In this document: piece by piece, positions 35,754 through 44,845 of the stretch
Position numbering within the stretch: position 1 is the first letter of the stretch
Layout of the letters: every line of letters starts with the position of its first letter
NCBI RefSeq assembly: GCF_027319265.1
Contig: NZ_DAHVNP010000031.1
Span: forward strand, 1-64,000
Direction of reading: 5' to 3'
Source of the DNA: Ferrimicrobium sp.
Lineage (GTDB): Bacteria > Actinomycetota > Acidimicrobiia > Acidimicrobiales > Acidimicrobiaceae
Length of the DNA stretch: 64,000 bases
Made by a program: the position numbers and the translations under genes
The notes under the pieces: model-generated
What the model was told of the DNA's origin: nothing
The model's input: the letters and a program-made list of their open reading frames with translations, nothing else
Databases searched by the model: none

Positions 35754-36565
35754 TGAGCCGCAAGTATGACGATCTCGTACCCAGCCCTGACCCAGTAAGT
35801 CATCGAGTACGGCTCATCTCGGCGAATTGGAAGATGAATCTCAATCATCTTGAGGCGATCGCACTGGTGCAGAAGCTATACCATCTGTTGCGACCCGAAG
35901 ATTTTCGGTATGCCGAGATCAGCATTCATCCCCCCTTTACCTCGTTGCGCTCGCTACAGCTCAGCTTTGAAGCCGATCGAATGCCGTTTACGCTTGGTGC
36001 CCAGAACGCCGCTGACGAACCCTCTGGTGCGTTCACCGGAGAGGTATCCGCACCGATGCTTGCCAAGCTCGGTGTGGGTTATGTCATTGTCGGGCACTCT
36101 GAACGTCGTCGTCTTTTTGGTGAGACCTCTGAGGAGGTGGCTCGTAAGGCGATTGCGGTCCAAGCAATGGGGATGCGTCCCATCATCTGCATCGGTGAAA
36201 CGAGTGAGCAACGTCGGACAGACCAGACAGTGCAGGTGCTCACCGAGCAACTCGATCCGGTCCTTAGCACCTATCCAGTCAAGGCTCTCGAGGGGATTGT
36301 GATCGCGTACGAGCCGATCTGGGCGATAGGGTCTGGTGAGTCGGCCTCTCCGGAGTTGGTCGAGGAGGTCGGTGGATCGCTTCGCCAACTGCTGACGGAG
36401 CGAGTCGGATCAGCGACGGCTGCGCAGATCCGTCTCCAGTATGGGGGGTCGGTGCATCCTGGGAATGCCCACGAGTTCATGAGCCTTGAGGCGATCGATG
36501 GTCTTTTGGTTGGAGGCGCTAGCCTGGACGCAGATACTTTTGCCCTGTTGGTCAAGAGTTGCTAA
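35750..36565 (+). CDS. tpiA: Triosephosphate isomerase
   Basis: A TIM-barrel isomerase of 271 residues. The catalytic residues are present: Lys in ANWKMN, His in IVGHSERR and Glu in AYEPIWAIG, plus the phosphate loop YGGSV. The annotated ATG gives an N-terminal extension of about 20 residues before RLISANWKMN; AAGGGAGCC precedes it, and no internal start with a better ribosome site is visible, so I keep it. It is coupled to pgk by overlap. Confidence 0.95.
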   Translation: MMSRKYDDLVPSPDPVSHRVRLISANWKMNLNHLEAIALVQKLYHLLRPEDFRYAEISIHPPFTSLRSLQLSFEADRMPFTLGAQNAADEPSGAFTGEVSAPMLAKLGVGYVIVGHSERRRLFGETSEEVARKAIAVQAMGMRPIICIGETSEQRRTDQTVQVLTEQLDPVLSTYPVKALEGIVIAYEPIWAIGSGESASPELVEEVGGSLRQLLTERVGSATAAQIRLQYGGSVHPGNAHEFMSLEAIDGLLVGGASLDADTFALLVKSC

Positions 36566-36708
36566 CTCAAGAGGTAGCGAGCGAGCTGGACTAGACTGCT
36601 AGGTGGCAAGCTAACTGAGAGCGAGTTCGCCTAGGGCTGGCTAGCTCAAAGTAGTCGCTGGTTGTGCATCCGCTTGACGGATAGTGTGGAGATTTGATTG
36701 GAGATTCG

Positions 36709-36936
36709 GTGTTAACAGCGGTTCTGGTGGTTCTTGAGGTGGCGTCCTCGCTGGGGATGCTCGTCTTTGTTCTACTCCACTCTGGTAAGGGCGGTGGGCT
36801 GTCGGATCTCATGGGGGGCAGTGTCGGCTCGGCTGCTGCGGGATCTACGGTGGCGGAGCAGAACCTCGATCGGATCACGATTGTGTTGGCCTGTATCTTT
36901 GCATTTTCGGCCATAGCGTTGGGGCTGAGGCTCTAA
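36709..36936 (+). CDS. secG: Preprotein translocase subunit SecG
   Basis: A 75-residue SecG, the small third component of the SecYEG channel. Two transmembrane helices flank the conserved loop HSGKGGGLSDLMGGS, ending in a second helix. I prefer GTG at 36709, which has GGAG 5 bases upstream, to TTG at 36694, whose GGAG lies only 2 bases away. It follows tpiA, as in many Gram-positive genomes, with 143 bases between. Confidence 0.88.
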   Translation: MLTAVLVVLEVASSLGMLVFVLLHSGKGGGLSDLMGGSVGSAAAGSTVAEQNLDRITIVLACIFAFSAIALGLRL

Positions 36937-36962
36937 CGCGCTCCGGTCGCCTGCGCACGGGA

Positions 36963-36993
36963 ACTCGCGAGCCTTTGTGAATGCCTTGCGAGT
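36963..36993 (+). terminator. Possible terminator after secG
   Basis: ACTCGC and GCGAGT pair around a 19-base loop whose ends add two mismatched pairings, followed by GGGCTTTCTC. The stem is short and the T-run weak. Confidence 0.28.
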
Positions 36994-37022
36994 GGGCTTT
37001 CTCAATTAATGATCAGGCTTTT

Positions 37023-37037
37023 CTGCCGATAAGGCAG
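37023..37037 (+). promoter_or_regulatory. Hairpin covering the ribosome site of the GGDEF gene
   Basis: CTGCC and GGCAG form a 5-bp stem around GATAA, ending one base before the ATG at 37039. The only Shine-Dalgarno candidate, AAGG, overlaps the right arm. Folding could limit translation. Confidence 0.35.
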
Positions 37038-37038
37038 T

Positions 37039-38187
37039 ATGGATGAGTCATTGGTTCGGTACTTGGAGGTACTGCAAAGGCCGCTGGCACTGGTGGAGGC
37101 CGACCGAGTTCGATGGGCGAACAGTGCGCTAGCGGATCTGCTTGCCGTGGCCCGCGAAGATCTGATCGACAGCACGCTTCCTATTGTGGGTGGACTCAAC
37201 CTCGATCGCATCCGTCGTAGCTCAACTGAGGTCGCACTCCGGCATACGACTGGTTACCTTCTCGATGTGGTGGTCACCACGACTCTCGTTTCAACGACGA
37301 CTTGGATGCTGGAGTTTGCCATGGCCGACTACGAGGATCATAAGAGCGCGGATTATTTCCGTAAACTCCAAGCGCTCGCCGACAACCTGCCCATCGGAAT
37401 CCTTATCTCAGAGACGGGTCTGCGGATCGGTTACGTGAACAACTCCTTGGCGACTATCTTCGGCTTGATACCCTCGGATATGTTAGGCATGGGCTGGTTG
37501 GATGCATTTGCTGAGCAGGATCGAGGGATGCTCCGGGGACTCGCGCTCACGGCGTTGACGGGGGTCCCGGTCCGTACTACCATGGTGGTCTCGACTGCAC
37601 ACATCGATCTACGCACACTTGATATCGCGTTGATTCCTGTCACCTCACGTGACGCCAGTGTCTCCTTCATCGGCACGATACAAGACGTGACCGAACAGGT
37701 CGCCAACGAAGCTCGTCTGAGTTTTGAGGTTGACCACGATGCATTGACGGGATTGGCTAACCGACGACGGCTTGAGAGCGATATCACCGACCGCTTGGCC
37801 CGCTTGTCGAGCGGGGAGCTCCAAGGAGCCATGATTGGATTCTGTGATATCGATAACTTCAAGCTGATCAACGACACCTTAGGCCATCTCGCAGGAGATC
37901 GTGTCCTGATCGAGGTGGCGCATCGGCTCCAAGAGGCCGGCCTAGCTGCCTATCGATTTGCTGGCGACGAGTTCGTTGTCTTGATCGATGAGGATCCTCG
38001 ATCGGTTCGCGAGATCGAGATGGTGTTGGCGGACACGATCTCGAACGCTATTGCCATCGGCACCGCCTTGCTTAGCGTGAACACCTCCGTTGGTGTCACA
38101 CCGATCGAAGCGGGGGATACGGCAAGCGAGGTGATTCGCAAAGCGGATCGTGCGATGTATGCCCGCAAGCAGATGAGGGCTTCGTAG
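37039..38187 (+). CDS. PAS-GGDEF diguanylate cyclase
   Basis: A 382-residue signalling protein with no membrane helix. A PAS-like sensor occupies about residues 108-222 (ending in IGTIQDVTEQ), then a GGDEF domain begins at DHDALTGLANRRRLE. The signature is AGDEF (308-312) rather than GGDEF; the Gly-to-Ala change at the first position occurs in active cyclases, and Asp269/Asp271 in FCDIDNFK are kept. The RxxD inhibitory site five residues upstream is absent. It shares its last base with the HDOD gene downstream, suggesting one signalling unit. Confidence 0.87.
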   Translation: MDESLVRYLEVLQRPLALVEADRVRWANSALADLLAVAREDLIDSTLPIVGGLNLDRIRRSSTEVALRHTTGYLLDVVVTTTLVSTTTWMLEFAMADYEDHKSADYFRKLQALADNLPIGILISETGLRIGYVNNSLATIFGLIPSDMLGMGWLDAFAEQDRGMLRGLALTALTGVPVRTTMVVSTAHIDLRTLDIALIPVTSRDASVSFIGTIQDVTEQVANEARLSFEVDHDALTGLANRRRLESDITDRLARLSSGELQGAMIGFCDIDNFKLINDTLGHLAGDRVLIEVAHRLQEAGLAAYRFAGDEFVVLIDEDPRSVREIEMVLADTISNAIAIGTALLSVNTSVGVTPIEAGDTASEVIRKADRAMYARKQMRAS

Positions 38188-38843
38188 TGCGCAGTATTGA
38201 GGTGGCACTGACGGGAGTCGCCAACGGTGAGTTGCTCGCTGAAATCATGGCGGCAGTCGGGGACGAGTCGGTTGGTTTTCATGAGATCGCTGACCTGGTG
38301 ACGCGTGACAGTGTGTTGGCGACAGAGGTGATGCGGGTGGCGAACTCTCGCTACTACGGGTTGGCTGGCATCGTACAATCCTTGCAGTTCGCCTGTTCGG
38401 TAGTTGGTGTCCTCGGGCTACGAAGCATCACTCTCAGTGAATTAGGTCGGCGTGGGGGACACTGTCCCAATGAGCTCAATCTTATGAGCCAAGCGATCGC
38501 AACCAAGGCGGGAGTTCTGGCCGAGGCCGAGGGGTTCGACGCCCAGGTAGCGATCGCCGCTGGACTGGTGGTCAACTTAGGGCTGGTGTTGATAGCCCAA
38601 CAGGACCCAGTTGGATTCGTCGAGCTGCGTCAGCTGCCCCCTTTGCAACGTGAGGCCTTTGAACGTGAGCACTATGGGGAGACGAGCACCGAGATCACGA
38701 TGCGAGCCCTACAACACTGGTGCTTTCCCGATGCCTTTATTGCCTCTGTCGGGCAGCAAGGCGATGATCGTCTCGGTTCCATTCTTCACGAGGTGATCGA
38801 AGAGGTCCAGGCACACGCCGATGAGGATATTGTCTCATCCTGA
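38187..38843 (+). CDS. HDOD-domain signalling protein
   Basis: A 218-residue HDOD protein, a degenerate HD-phosphohydrolase-like fold used as a protein-interaction or regulatory domain. Residues 1-95 show the usual opening (LLAEIMAAVGD, RDSVLATEVMRVANSRYYGLAGIVQSLQFACSVVGVLGLRSI-like pattern). Metal-binding HD residues are not conserved, as is typical. The start GTG uses the last base of the diguanylate cyclase stop, so the two are translationally coupled. Confidence 0.82.
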   Translation: MRSIEVALTGVANGELLAEIMAAVGDESVGFHEIADLVTRDSVLATEVMRVANSRYYGLAGIVQSLQFACSVVGVLGLRSITLSELGRRGGHCPNELNLMSQAIATKAGVLAEAEGFDAQVAIAAGLVVNLGLVLIAQQDPVGFVELRQLPPLQREAFEREHYGETSTEITMRALQHWCFPDAFIASVGQQGDDRLGSILHEVIEEVQAHADEDIVSS

Positions 38844-38881
38844 TCCCTCGAAGAACGATGGCGTGGGCTACGATTGGGGTT

Positions 38882-40552
38882 ATGGGTTTGTATCGTTTGG
38901 ACTTCGCCGATTCGTTGTTGCAGCGTCCGTCCTCCCCATTTGAACTCGAGGTTCTCCCCAACGGGAAGCGACGCTATCGACACGCACCGCGGTCGATGGC
39001 GGCGACCATGGAGTACTTCGATCGCTTTGGAGAGCGAGAATACCTCGTTTTTGAGGATCAACGTATCACCTACGCTGAGGCCAAGGAACGCATCATTGGC
39101 ATCATCAGGGCCTTCGAGGCGGTGGGTCTCGAGCCCGGAGACCGCGTCGCCATTGCGATGCGCAATTTTCCGGAGTGGGTGTTTAGCTTCTTTGCCATTA
39201 CGGCCGCTGGGTTGATTGCAGTTCCGCTGAACGCCTGGTGGTCGGTGGACGAACTGGTCTATGGCCTCACCGATTCGGGAGCCAAGCTCGCTATCGTTGA
39301 TGAGGAGCGTGCGACGATGCTCCAGGACCGGGTCGCGATGAATCTATGGTTACGCGGTGTTACTGAGCTGCCACTGAGCCCGTCGTTGGCGCTGCTCGAT
39401 GATCGAGTGCGGGATGGGGCATCACGAGAGGGGAAGATCCGCGAGGTCGGAGGTACTGGGCCAGCTGCTATCTTCTACACATCAGGGACCACTGGTCGAC
39501 CAAAAGGGGTGGTTCTGGGGCACGAGAACCTCTTCCAGGCGCTTTTCAACGCCCTCTACTTGGGTGCTCGCACCGTGCTGCGAGCGGGAGGTGATCTATC
39601 GGAGAACCAAGAACAAGCGGTGAATTTGGTGAGTATCCCTCTTTTCCATGTGACCGGATGTGTGGCCATTCTTTTGCCTGGAACCGCGACGGGGGCGAAG
39701 TTGGTGTTGAGTCGCCGATTCGACGCGCTCGAAGCGCTGGCGCTGATCGAGCGTGAGCGGGTGACATCTTTTGGTGGAGTTCCCACGGTTGCCCAGCAGA
39801 TTCTGCGCCATCCAGACCGTGACCGGTTCGATCTGTCGTCGGTCAAGGTGGTGAGCTATGGTGGTGCGCCATCAGCTCCCGAACTGGTTCGAATGATCGA
39901 ACGGACTTCTGTTGAGATGATGCCTGGTAATGGCTATGGCCTCACGGAGACTGCAGGTCTGGTGACATTTAACAATGGCACATCCTATCAAGAGCGACCG
40001 AGCTCGGCAGGTCCGCCGGTACCGGTTACCGACATAAAAGTAGTCGACTCGCTGGGGGACGAGTTGGATGACGGTCAGGCTGGTGAGCTCTTAGTGCGCG
40101 GCCCGACCGTTTTTGGTGAGTACTGGGGCAAGGTAGCTGAGACGCAGGCGGTCTTCGAGGGGGACTGGTTCCGCACAGGAGATATTGCGACGATCGATAG
40201 TGATGGTTACCTGACGATTGTGGATCGCCTGAAGGATCTCATCATCCGAGGGGGCGAGAATGTGGCAACCGTCGAGGTGGAGAATGCAATTTTTGAGTAT
40301 CCTGAGGTGGAGGATGTCGCGGTCTTTGGTTATCCCGATGAGATCCTCGGTGAACGCGTAGCGGCGGTGGTGGTGGCGCGGGCGTCGTCCTTCGATCCTG
40401 ATGCGCTCCGTGCCTTCCTCTCGGCGAGGCTGGCGGCCTTTCAAGTTCCGGACATCATCGAGGTTCGACGGAGGGCCCTACCGCGCAACGCGGCCGGGAA
40501 ACTTCTCAAACGCAGCCTCCGTGAGGAGTACTTTCGCGAAGAGTTGGGGTGA
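38882..40552 (+). CDS. AMP-dependent acyl-CoA synthetase (fatty-acid-CoA ligase)
   Basis: A 556-residue ANL-superfamily ligase activating a carboxylic acid as acyl-AMP and then CoA ester. The P-loop FYTSGTTGRPKG (around residue 198), the GYGLTET motif, WFRTGDIATID and the C-terminal GGENV and PRNAAGKLLKR (catalytic Lys) are complete. ATG at 38882 is preferred; TACGAT lies exactly 7 nt upstream, fitting a leaderless start, while ATG at 38858 has no ribosome site. Medium- or long-chain fatty acids are likely substrates, but aryl acids are possible. Confidence 0.87.
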   Translation: MGLYRLDFADSLLQRPSSPFELEVLPNGKRRYRHAPRSMAATMEYFDRFGEREYLVFEDQRITYAEAKERIIGIIRAFEAVGLEPGDRVAIAMRNFPEWVFSFFAITAAGLIAVPLNAWWSVDELVYGLTDSGAKLAIVDEERATMLQDRVAMNLWLRGVTELPLSPSLALLDDRVRDGASREGKIREVGGTGPAAIFYTSGTTGRPKGVVLGHENLFQALFNALYLGARTVLRAGGDLSENQEQAVNLVSIPLFHVTGCVAILLPGTATGAKLVLSRRFDALEALALIERERVTSFGGVPTVAQQILRHPDRDRFDLSSVKVVSYGGAPSAPELVRMIERTSVEMMPGNGYGLTETAGLVTFNNGTSYQERPSSAGPPVPVTDIKVVDSLGDELDDGQAGELLVRGPTVFGEYWGKVAETQAVFEGDWFRTGDIATIDSDGYLTIVDRLKDLIIRGGENVATVEVENAIFEYPEVEDVAVFGYPDEILGERVAAVVVARASSFDPDALRAFLSARLAAFQVPDIIEVRRRALPRNAAGKLLKRSLREEYFREELG

Positions 40553-40648
40553 GGTAGTCCTGTCGGAGGAGATCATCATGCTCGTTGGATCCTTGACGGA
40601 AGCGATGCCTTGATGAGTCGGTGATCGCAGGGTTGTGGCGTCGCGCCA

Positions 40649-42217
40649 TCAAGTAGCAAAGATTGCAGCGATGAGAGAGGGACCCCGTGATTGGAGTGCT
40701 CGCCGCAAGGAATCGTGGAACTCCATAGCACTCTCCACGGTGGTTGCTGGTACCCCGAAGGCCTCGGCGAGTCGTGCGTGATCGAGAGGAGGGTGATGCA
40801 GCGAGAGAAGTTTTTCGGTCTCCTCATTCGCGGCGTGGGGGCCAAGGCGGTCGAGCTCGAAGTGGAGAATGCCGTAGCTTCTGTTGATCAGTATGATGGT
40901 GACGATGTTGAGTCCCTGGGCGATATGGGTCCAGATCGCTTGGGGCGCATAGAGCGAGGATCCATCGGCGATGAGGGCCAGCACCTGCCGGTCGGGGGCC
41001 GCGAGTGCTGCCCCAATCGCGAGCCCGAGGCCGTGACCGATCGCGCCGCCGGTGAGTGCAGAGAGCCACACATGCTCTGGCGCCGCGGCAGTAGCCTCTT
41101 CGAGGTTGATGCCGAGGGTATTGCTTTCGTCGACGACGATCGCCCTTACCGGAAGGAGATGCGCGACAATCGAGGCAAAGTTGCTGGCGTTGAGTGGACC
41201 GGCGAGGTCGGGTGCGGAGGGCTCTGGGCTAGGGCTCGAAGTTACGGTACTCGTATGCGATGTGGCCGTGTTCGATGCCAGCAACTGATCAGCTCCGCTT
41301 CGGGCTCCCCTTGGATTTGTGGTGACCGTGATGATCTCGCAACCGTCGGGCACCAAACGGTCTGGAAGATGTTGATAGGCGAAGAAGGGGACAGGGGGTG
41401 ATCCCCCGATGACAATGATGTGTCGAGTATCTGCGAGCTCCGCTATCGCCATCTCTGGCAGGTAGGGTAGGCGCCGGATTGGTGGTGTTCCCGCGCCACG
41501 ATCGATCCGGGTGGGGAACGTGTTGGTCCATAGGTGGAGGTTTGCTCGGCTGGTCAGTTGGTGGAGGCTTTCGTGACCGTCACGAGTCAATAGGTCACCG
41601 CCGACGATGAGGGTTGTCCCAGTGGGGTCATCGAGCGCTGCCCGTGCCCGAGCGATGGTCGCTGTGTCAAGCCCGACCACGGGCGATGGCCGGGCCGTCA
41701 AGGGAGCCACCTGTGCAAAGTCACTCCAGGAGAGGTCACTTGGCACGATGACGGTGACGATCCCTGGCATGCCTTCGAGGGTGAGGTAACTTGCCAACGC
41801 TCCGATGTGACGCGGATGTTGGTCGGAGGTCGCGCGGAGGACCGTCTTCGAGAAGGTCCGAGCAAGGCCTTCGATGTCGGAGGCAAGTGGCGGATCCTGG
41901 ACCCCGACCGCCGGACTATGGTCGCCGACGATGACGACGACTGGAGAGTGCGCGCGCTTGGCGTTATGCAGCGAGGCGATGGCGTTGGCGAGGCCGGGTC
42001 CGAGATGGAGGAGAAGGGCGCAAGGACGTCCGGTCATCCGCGCTACGCCATCAGCAGCTCCCGCCGCCACACCTTCGGAGAGGGTGAGTATGGGACGCGG
42101 GGTGGGTGAGAGTCCAAGCGCGGCGACGAAGTAGATCTCCGTGGTGCCCGGATTGGTGAAGAGATACTCGACACCAGCATCACGCAGACCGGTGAGAAGG
42201 TGTTGTGCTCCGGTCAT
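40649..42217 (-). CDS. ThDP-dependent enzyme, acetolactate synthase large-subunit-like
   Basis: A 522-residue ThDP enzyme with the three-domain layout of acetolactate synthase and benzoylformate decarboxylase. FTNPGTTEIYF opens the pyrimidine domain, the catalytic Glu is in TLSEGVAAGAADG, and the cofactor site is LIADGSSLYAPQAIW followed by NRSYGILHFEL. Because the Glu is kept, it is not a classic glyoxylate carboligase, which has Val there. The typical ThDP GDG is ADG. It overlaps glcD by 4 bases, so it may act on glyoxylate or another 2-oxo acid made by that flavoprotein. This is not a biosynthetic IlvB by context: no ilvN is next to it. Confidence 0.8.
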   Translation of the reverse strand: MTGAQHLLTGLRDAGVEYLFTNPGTTEIYFVAALGLSPTPRPILTLSEGVAAGAADGVARMTGRPCALLLHLGPGLANAIASLHNAKRAHSPVVVIVGDHSPAVGVQDPPLASDIEGLARTFSKTVLRATSDQHPRHIGALASYLTLEGMPGIVTVIVPSDLSWSDFAQVAPLTARPSPVVGLDTATIARARAALDDPTGTTLIVGGDLLTRDGHESLHQLTSRANLHLWTNTFPTRIDRGAGTPPIRRLPYLPEMAIAELADTRHIIVIGGSPPVPFFAYQHLPDRLVPDGCEIITVTTNPRGARSGADQLLASNTATSHTSTVTSSPSPEPSAPDLAGPLNASNFASIVAHLLPVRAIVVDESNTLGINLEEATAAAPEHVWLSALTGGAIGHGLGLAIGAALAAPDRQVLALIADGSSLYAPQAIWTHIAQGLNIVTIILINRSYGILHFELDRLGPHAANEETEKLLSLHHPPLDHARLAEAFGVPATTVESAMEFHDSLRRALQSRGPSLIAAIFAT

Positions 42218-43596
42218 AGTAGCTTCCCAGGGTTGAGTAGGTTATCGGGATCAAAGACGGACTTGATGGAGCGGAGGAGCCCGAGGCGAGGAGGAGGTTC
42301 TTGTTCAAGGAAGAGCTGTCGCTTGGCCACCCCGATACCATGCTCGCCGGAGACGGCACCACCGATGCTGATCGCGAGTTCTACGATGGCGGTTGCTGCG
42401 CCATGGCACTCGACGGGATCGGGCGCAAAGAGTGAGAGGTGGACATTGCCGTCACCGACGTGTCCGGTGCCAACGAGGAGTGTGTCGTGTTCGCGAGCGC
42501 AGCGGGCGGCGCCCGCGAAGAGTGTTGCGAGTTGTGAACGGGGCACCACCGTATCGAGTATGATCGTTGCCCCGAGCGCCTTGACGGTCCAGAACGCCGC
42601 TTCGCGGGCGTTGATCAGACCCTGGCGTTGTCCCTCATCGAGCAGGTACTGTTCAGTGGAATGATGAACGTCGAGCAGTTCCATCACTTCATTGAGTTGC
42701 CATGAGAGATCGTCATCGCTCATGGCCTCGAGCTCTATCATGAGGTAGGCACTCGTAGTTGCGGCGACGTTGGCGCTCACGCCGAGGCTCACACCTGCGT
42801 GCTCGGCCATCGCGGCGAGACCGGTTGCTTCGACGTACTCCAAGATGCTAGGGAGTAGACCACGTTCGGGAATGCTCACGACCGCGTTGGCGAGATCTTC
42901 GAAGTTGCGAAAGCTTGCCAGGATGAGCGTTCGGGTGTGTGCACGGAGGCTGAGGCGTACGAGGACTTCGGTGACCAATGCGAGCGTTCCCTCTGAGCCG
43001 ATGAGGAGCTGGGTGAGGTCATAGCCCGAACTTGTCTTCACATACGCGCCGCCCGACCGAGCTCTGACTCCGCTCCCAGTGACGAATGCGAGTCCAAGCA
43101 CATTGTGACGCGTCACCCCATACTTCATAGCTCGCATCCCACCAGCGTTGGTGGCGACGTTGCCGCCGAGGGTGGCTGACATCTCCCCTGGATAGACGGG
43201 GTAAAAGTAGGGTGTTCCTGCCAGCGCCTCCTCGAGTTGGGCGAGGGTGACCCCCGGTTCGACGCTCGCGGTTTGGTCGATGGTGTCGATGGAGAGGATG
43301 CGGTTCATGCGTTCAAAGCCCACGACGAGTCCGTCAGTAACTGGTCGTGCCCCTCCGGAGAGGCCAGTACCGGAGCCTCGGGCGACGAGTGCGATGTTGG
43401 AGTGGGATGCGTAGTTGACGAGGTCGGCCACCTGCTCAGCGGAGGTTGGGAAGACCACGCCGAGGGGATCGATAGGGTCGAGCTCCAGGGCCTCGTCATG
43501 GGTGTAGGCCTCGGGAATGTCTCCGTTCAGTATTGCCTCCTTGCCCATCACCGCACTGAGATCTGCTTTGATTTCGCTTATCGCATACTTCGCCAT
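42214..43596 (-). CDS. glcD: FAD-binding glycolate/D-lactate oxidase-type dehydrogenase
   Basis: A 460-residue FAD/FMN-linked dehydrogenase of the GlcD/D-lactate dehydrogenase group. The PCMH FAD domain shows VARGSGTGLSGGA and GGNVATNAGGMRAMKYG; the C-terminal cap has GTGHVGDGNVHLS and ends in HGIGVAKRQLF. Soluble; no iron-sulfur domain. I chose ATG at 43596 (MAKYAISEIK) because the longer frame to 43755 has no similarity. TACCGT 7 nt upstream suggests a leaderless mRNA. Substrate (glycolate, D-lactate or 2-hydroxyglutarate) is uncertain. GlcE and GlcF partners are absent. Confidence 0.87.
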   Translation of the reverse strand: MAKYAISEIKADLSAVMGKEAILNGDIPEAYTHDEALELDPIDPLGVVFPTSAEQVADLVNYASHSNIALVARGSGTGLSGGARPVTDGLVVGFERMNRILSIDTIDQTASVEPGVTLAQLEEALAGTPYFYPVYPGEMSATLGGNVATNAGGMRAMKYGVTRHNVLGLAFVTGSGVRARSGGAYVKTSSGYDLTQLLIGSEGTLALVTEVLVRLSLRAHTRTLILASFRNFEDLANAVVSIPERGLLPSILEYVEATGLAAMAEHAGVSLGVSANVAATTSAYLMIELEAMSDDDLSWQLNEVMELLDVHHSTEQYLLDEGQRQGLINAREAAFWTVKALGATIILDTVVPRSQLATLFAGAARCAREHDTLLVGTGHVGDGNVHLSLFAPDPVECHGAATAIVELAISIGGAVSGEHGIGVAKRQLFLEQEPPPRLGLLRSIKSVFDPDNLLNPGKLL

Positions 43597-44149
43597 GTGT
43601 ACTACGGTAGTCGAGCTATGATCTTCGCGTTGGACGGGGCCGGGATAGTATAGGCATTGAGGAGTCGTCCTGCTGCGAGGAGACCCGGGAGCGTAGCGCC
43701 TGCGGAGAGATACGGCCCACGCTATTGGTATCGATACCGGCGATCGGAGTGCCATGGAGCGAGGCAGAATGAGGAGTAACAGGCTGGTTCGGGTTGTTGT
43801 AGTGAACGTTGCAGTCGGTGGTGGCCCGATGCTACGTCTAGGGCCGCCTTATTGAGGGTATCCGTGATCGGGGCGAAGACGTCGGAACCCACGGGTGATG
43901 ATTGCCCCTCGGCGAAGTTCTTGGGGTGCTAGTGTGACCTGCTGGCAACGGACTTGATCTCTGGTGTCGTGGCTTTGTTCGTCGTTGTCTCGTCTAACGC
44001 CGTGGAGAGCGAGTCGGAAGCGGTAGTGTGCAGTGTTGACGGATGGCGAACTCGAGCTGGACCGATTCCAAAAGGGTCGACGCGGTATCAGGTTCCCGCC
44101 TTGGGCACCTGGCTCGCTACAGTGTTTGTTGTCTGAGTGAGCATTGCAA
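43597..44149. other. Non-coding stretch before the DruA remnant
   Basis: No gene recognised. The stretch may include decayed sequence belonging to the DUF4338 remnant, but no N-terminal helix-turn-helix portion of that family could be read in any frame. Confidence 0.35.
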
Positions 44150-44784
44150 TCGCAACGGCCACATCACCCGCGACGTAAAGCCTCTCGCTGAGCTACCGTT
44201 GGCCTATTCTGAATTGCTTGGCGGTCTCGCTCCAATCAGGTTCGTCATCGCTAACACCAAAGCCAAAACGCGGCGCTGGTGCAACCTCATCGCTAGCTAC
44301 TGCTATCTCGGCTACACCACCGTGGCAGGCGCACAGCTGCGCTATCTCACCGAATGTTCTTCTGGTGGGACTATCGGCGCGATCGGCTTCGCTGCCTCAG
44401 CATGGAGCTGCATACCGCGCGATACCCATATCGGCTGGGACAAAGCAACCCGCGAAGCACGGCTGCTACTGCTTGTGGTTGGGGACGCCCGCTTTCTCAT
44501 TCTTCCTCAGGTAGGTGTTGTGAACCTCGCCTCGCATGTCCTGTTGCCGTCTCCGGAGCGACTGGCAGCTCGCCAACGGGTACCAGCCTGCACTCTTAGC
44601 GGCCTTCGTCGAATCCGCCCGCTTTACCGGAGCGAGCTACCGAGCGGTGCACTGGCTGCAGGTCGGGAAGACCAAAGGTCGGGGCAAGCCCGACTGCTAC
44701 AACGAATACGCTCTCCCAATGAAGGATGTCTATCGCTGCCCTCTTCACCGTGCCTACGGGAGCATCCTCGCCTCACCAGAGTGA
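44150..44784 (+). pseudogene. Frameshifted, N-terminally truncated DUF4338 (DruA-like) gene
   Basis: Two reading frames together spell most of a DUF4338 protein, the family of Druantia DruA and of transposon-linked relatives. The first part, up to about 44540, has ELLGGLAPIRFVIAN, YCYLGYTTVAGAQLRYL, RDTHIGWDKATREA and RFLILPQVGVVNLASHVL. The second part continues one frame over (from about 44540) with RLRSDWQLANGYQPALLAAF, ESARFTGASYRAVHWLQVG and a tail ending ILASPE. An indel near 44538-44548 separates them. The N-terminal DNA-binding region and a start codon are missing. It is a decayed remnant, not a working gene. Confidence 0.72.
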
Positions 44785-44845
44785 AGGTACCCGAGGATAT
44801 CAGATTGGCCTGGGAGGATCACGCTCGGCCGGGTTGGCCGAATGT

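Noticed and set aside
36561-36660. Imperfect repeats GCTAACTCAAGAG, GCTAACTGAGAG, GCTAGCTCAAAG after tpiA
   Set aside because: Short and divergent; not clearly above chance, and no symmetry or regular spacing.
40691-41401. 236-codon frame on the plus strand
   Set aside because: It is antisense to the ThDP enzyme gene and has no recognisable domain.
43597-43755. Longer start for the glycolate oxidase-type gene
   Set aside because: The 53 extra residues have no similarity and the family sequence begins at MAKYAISEIK.
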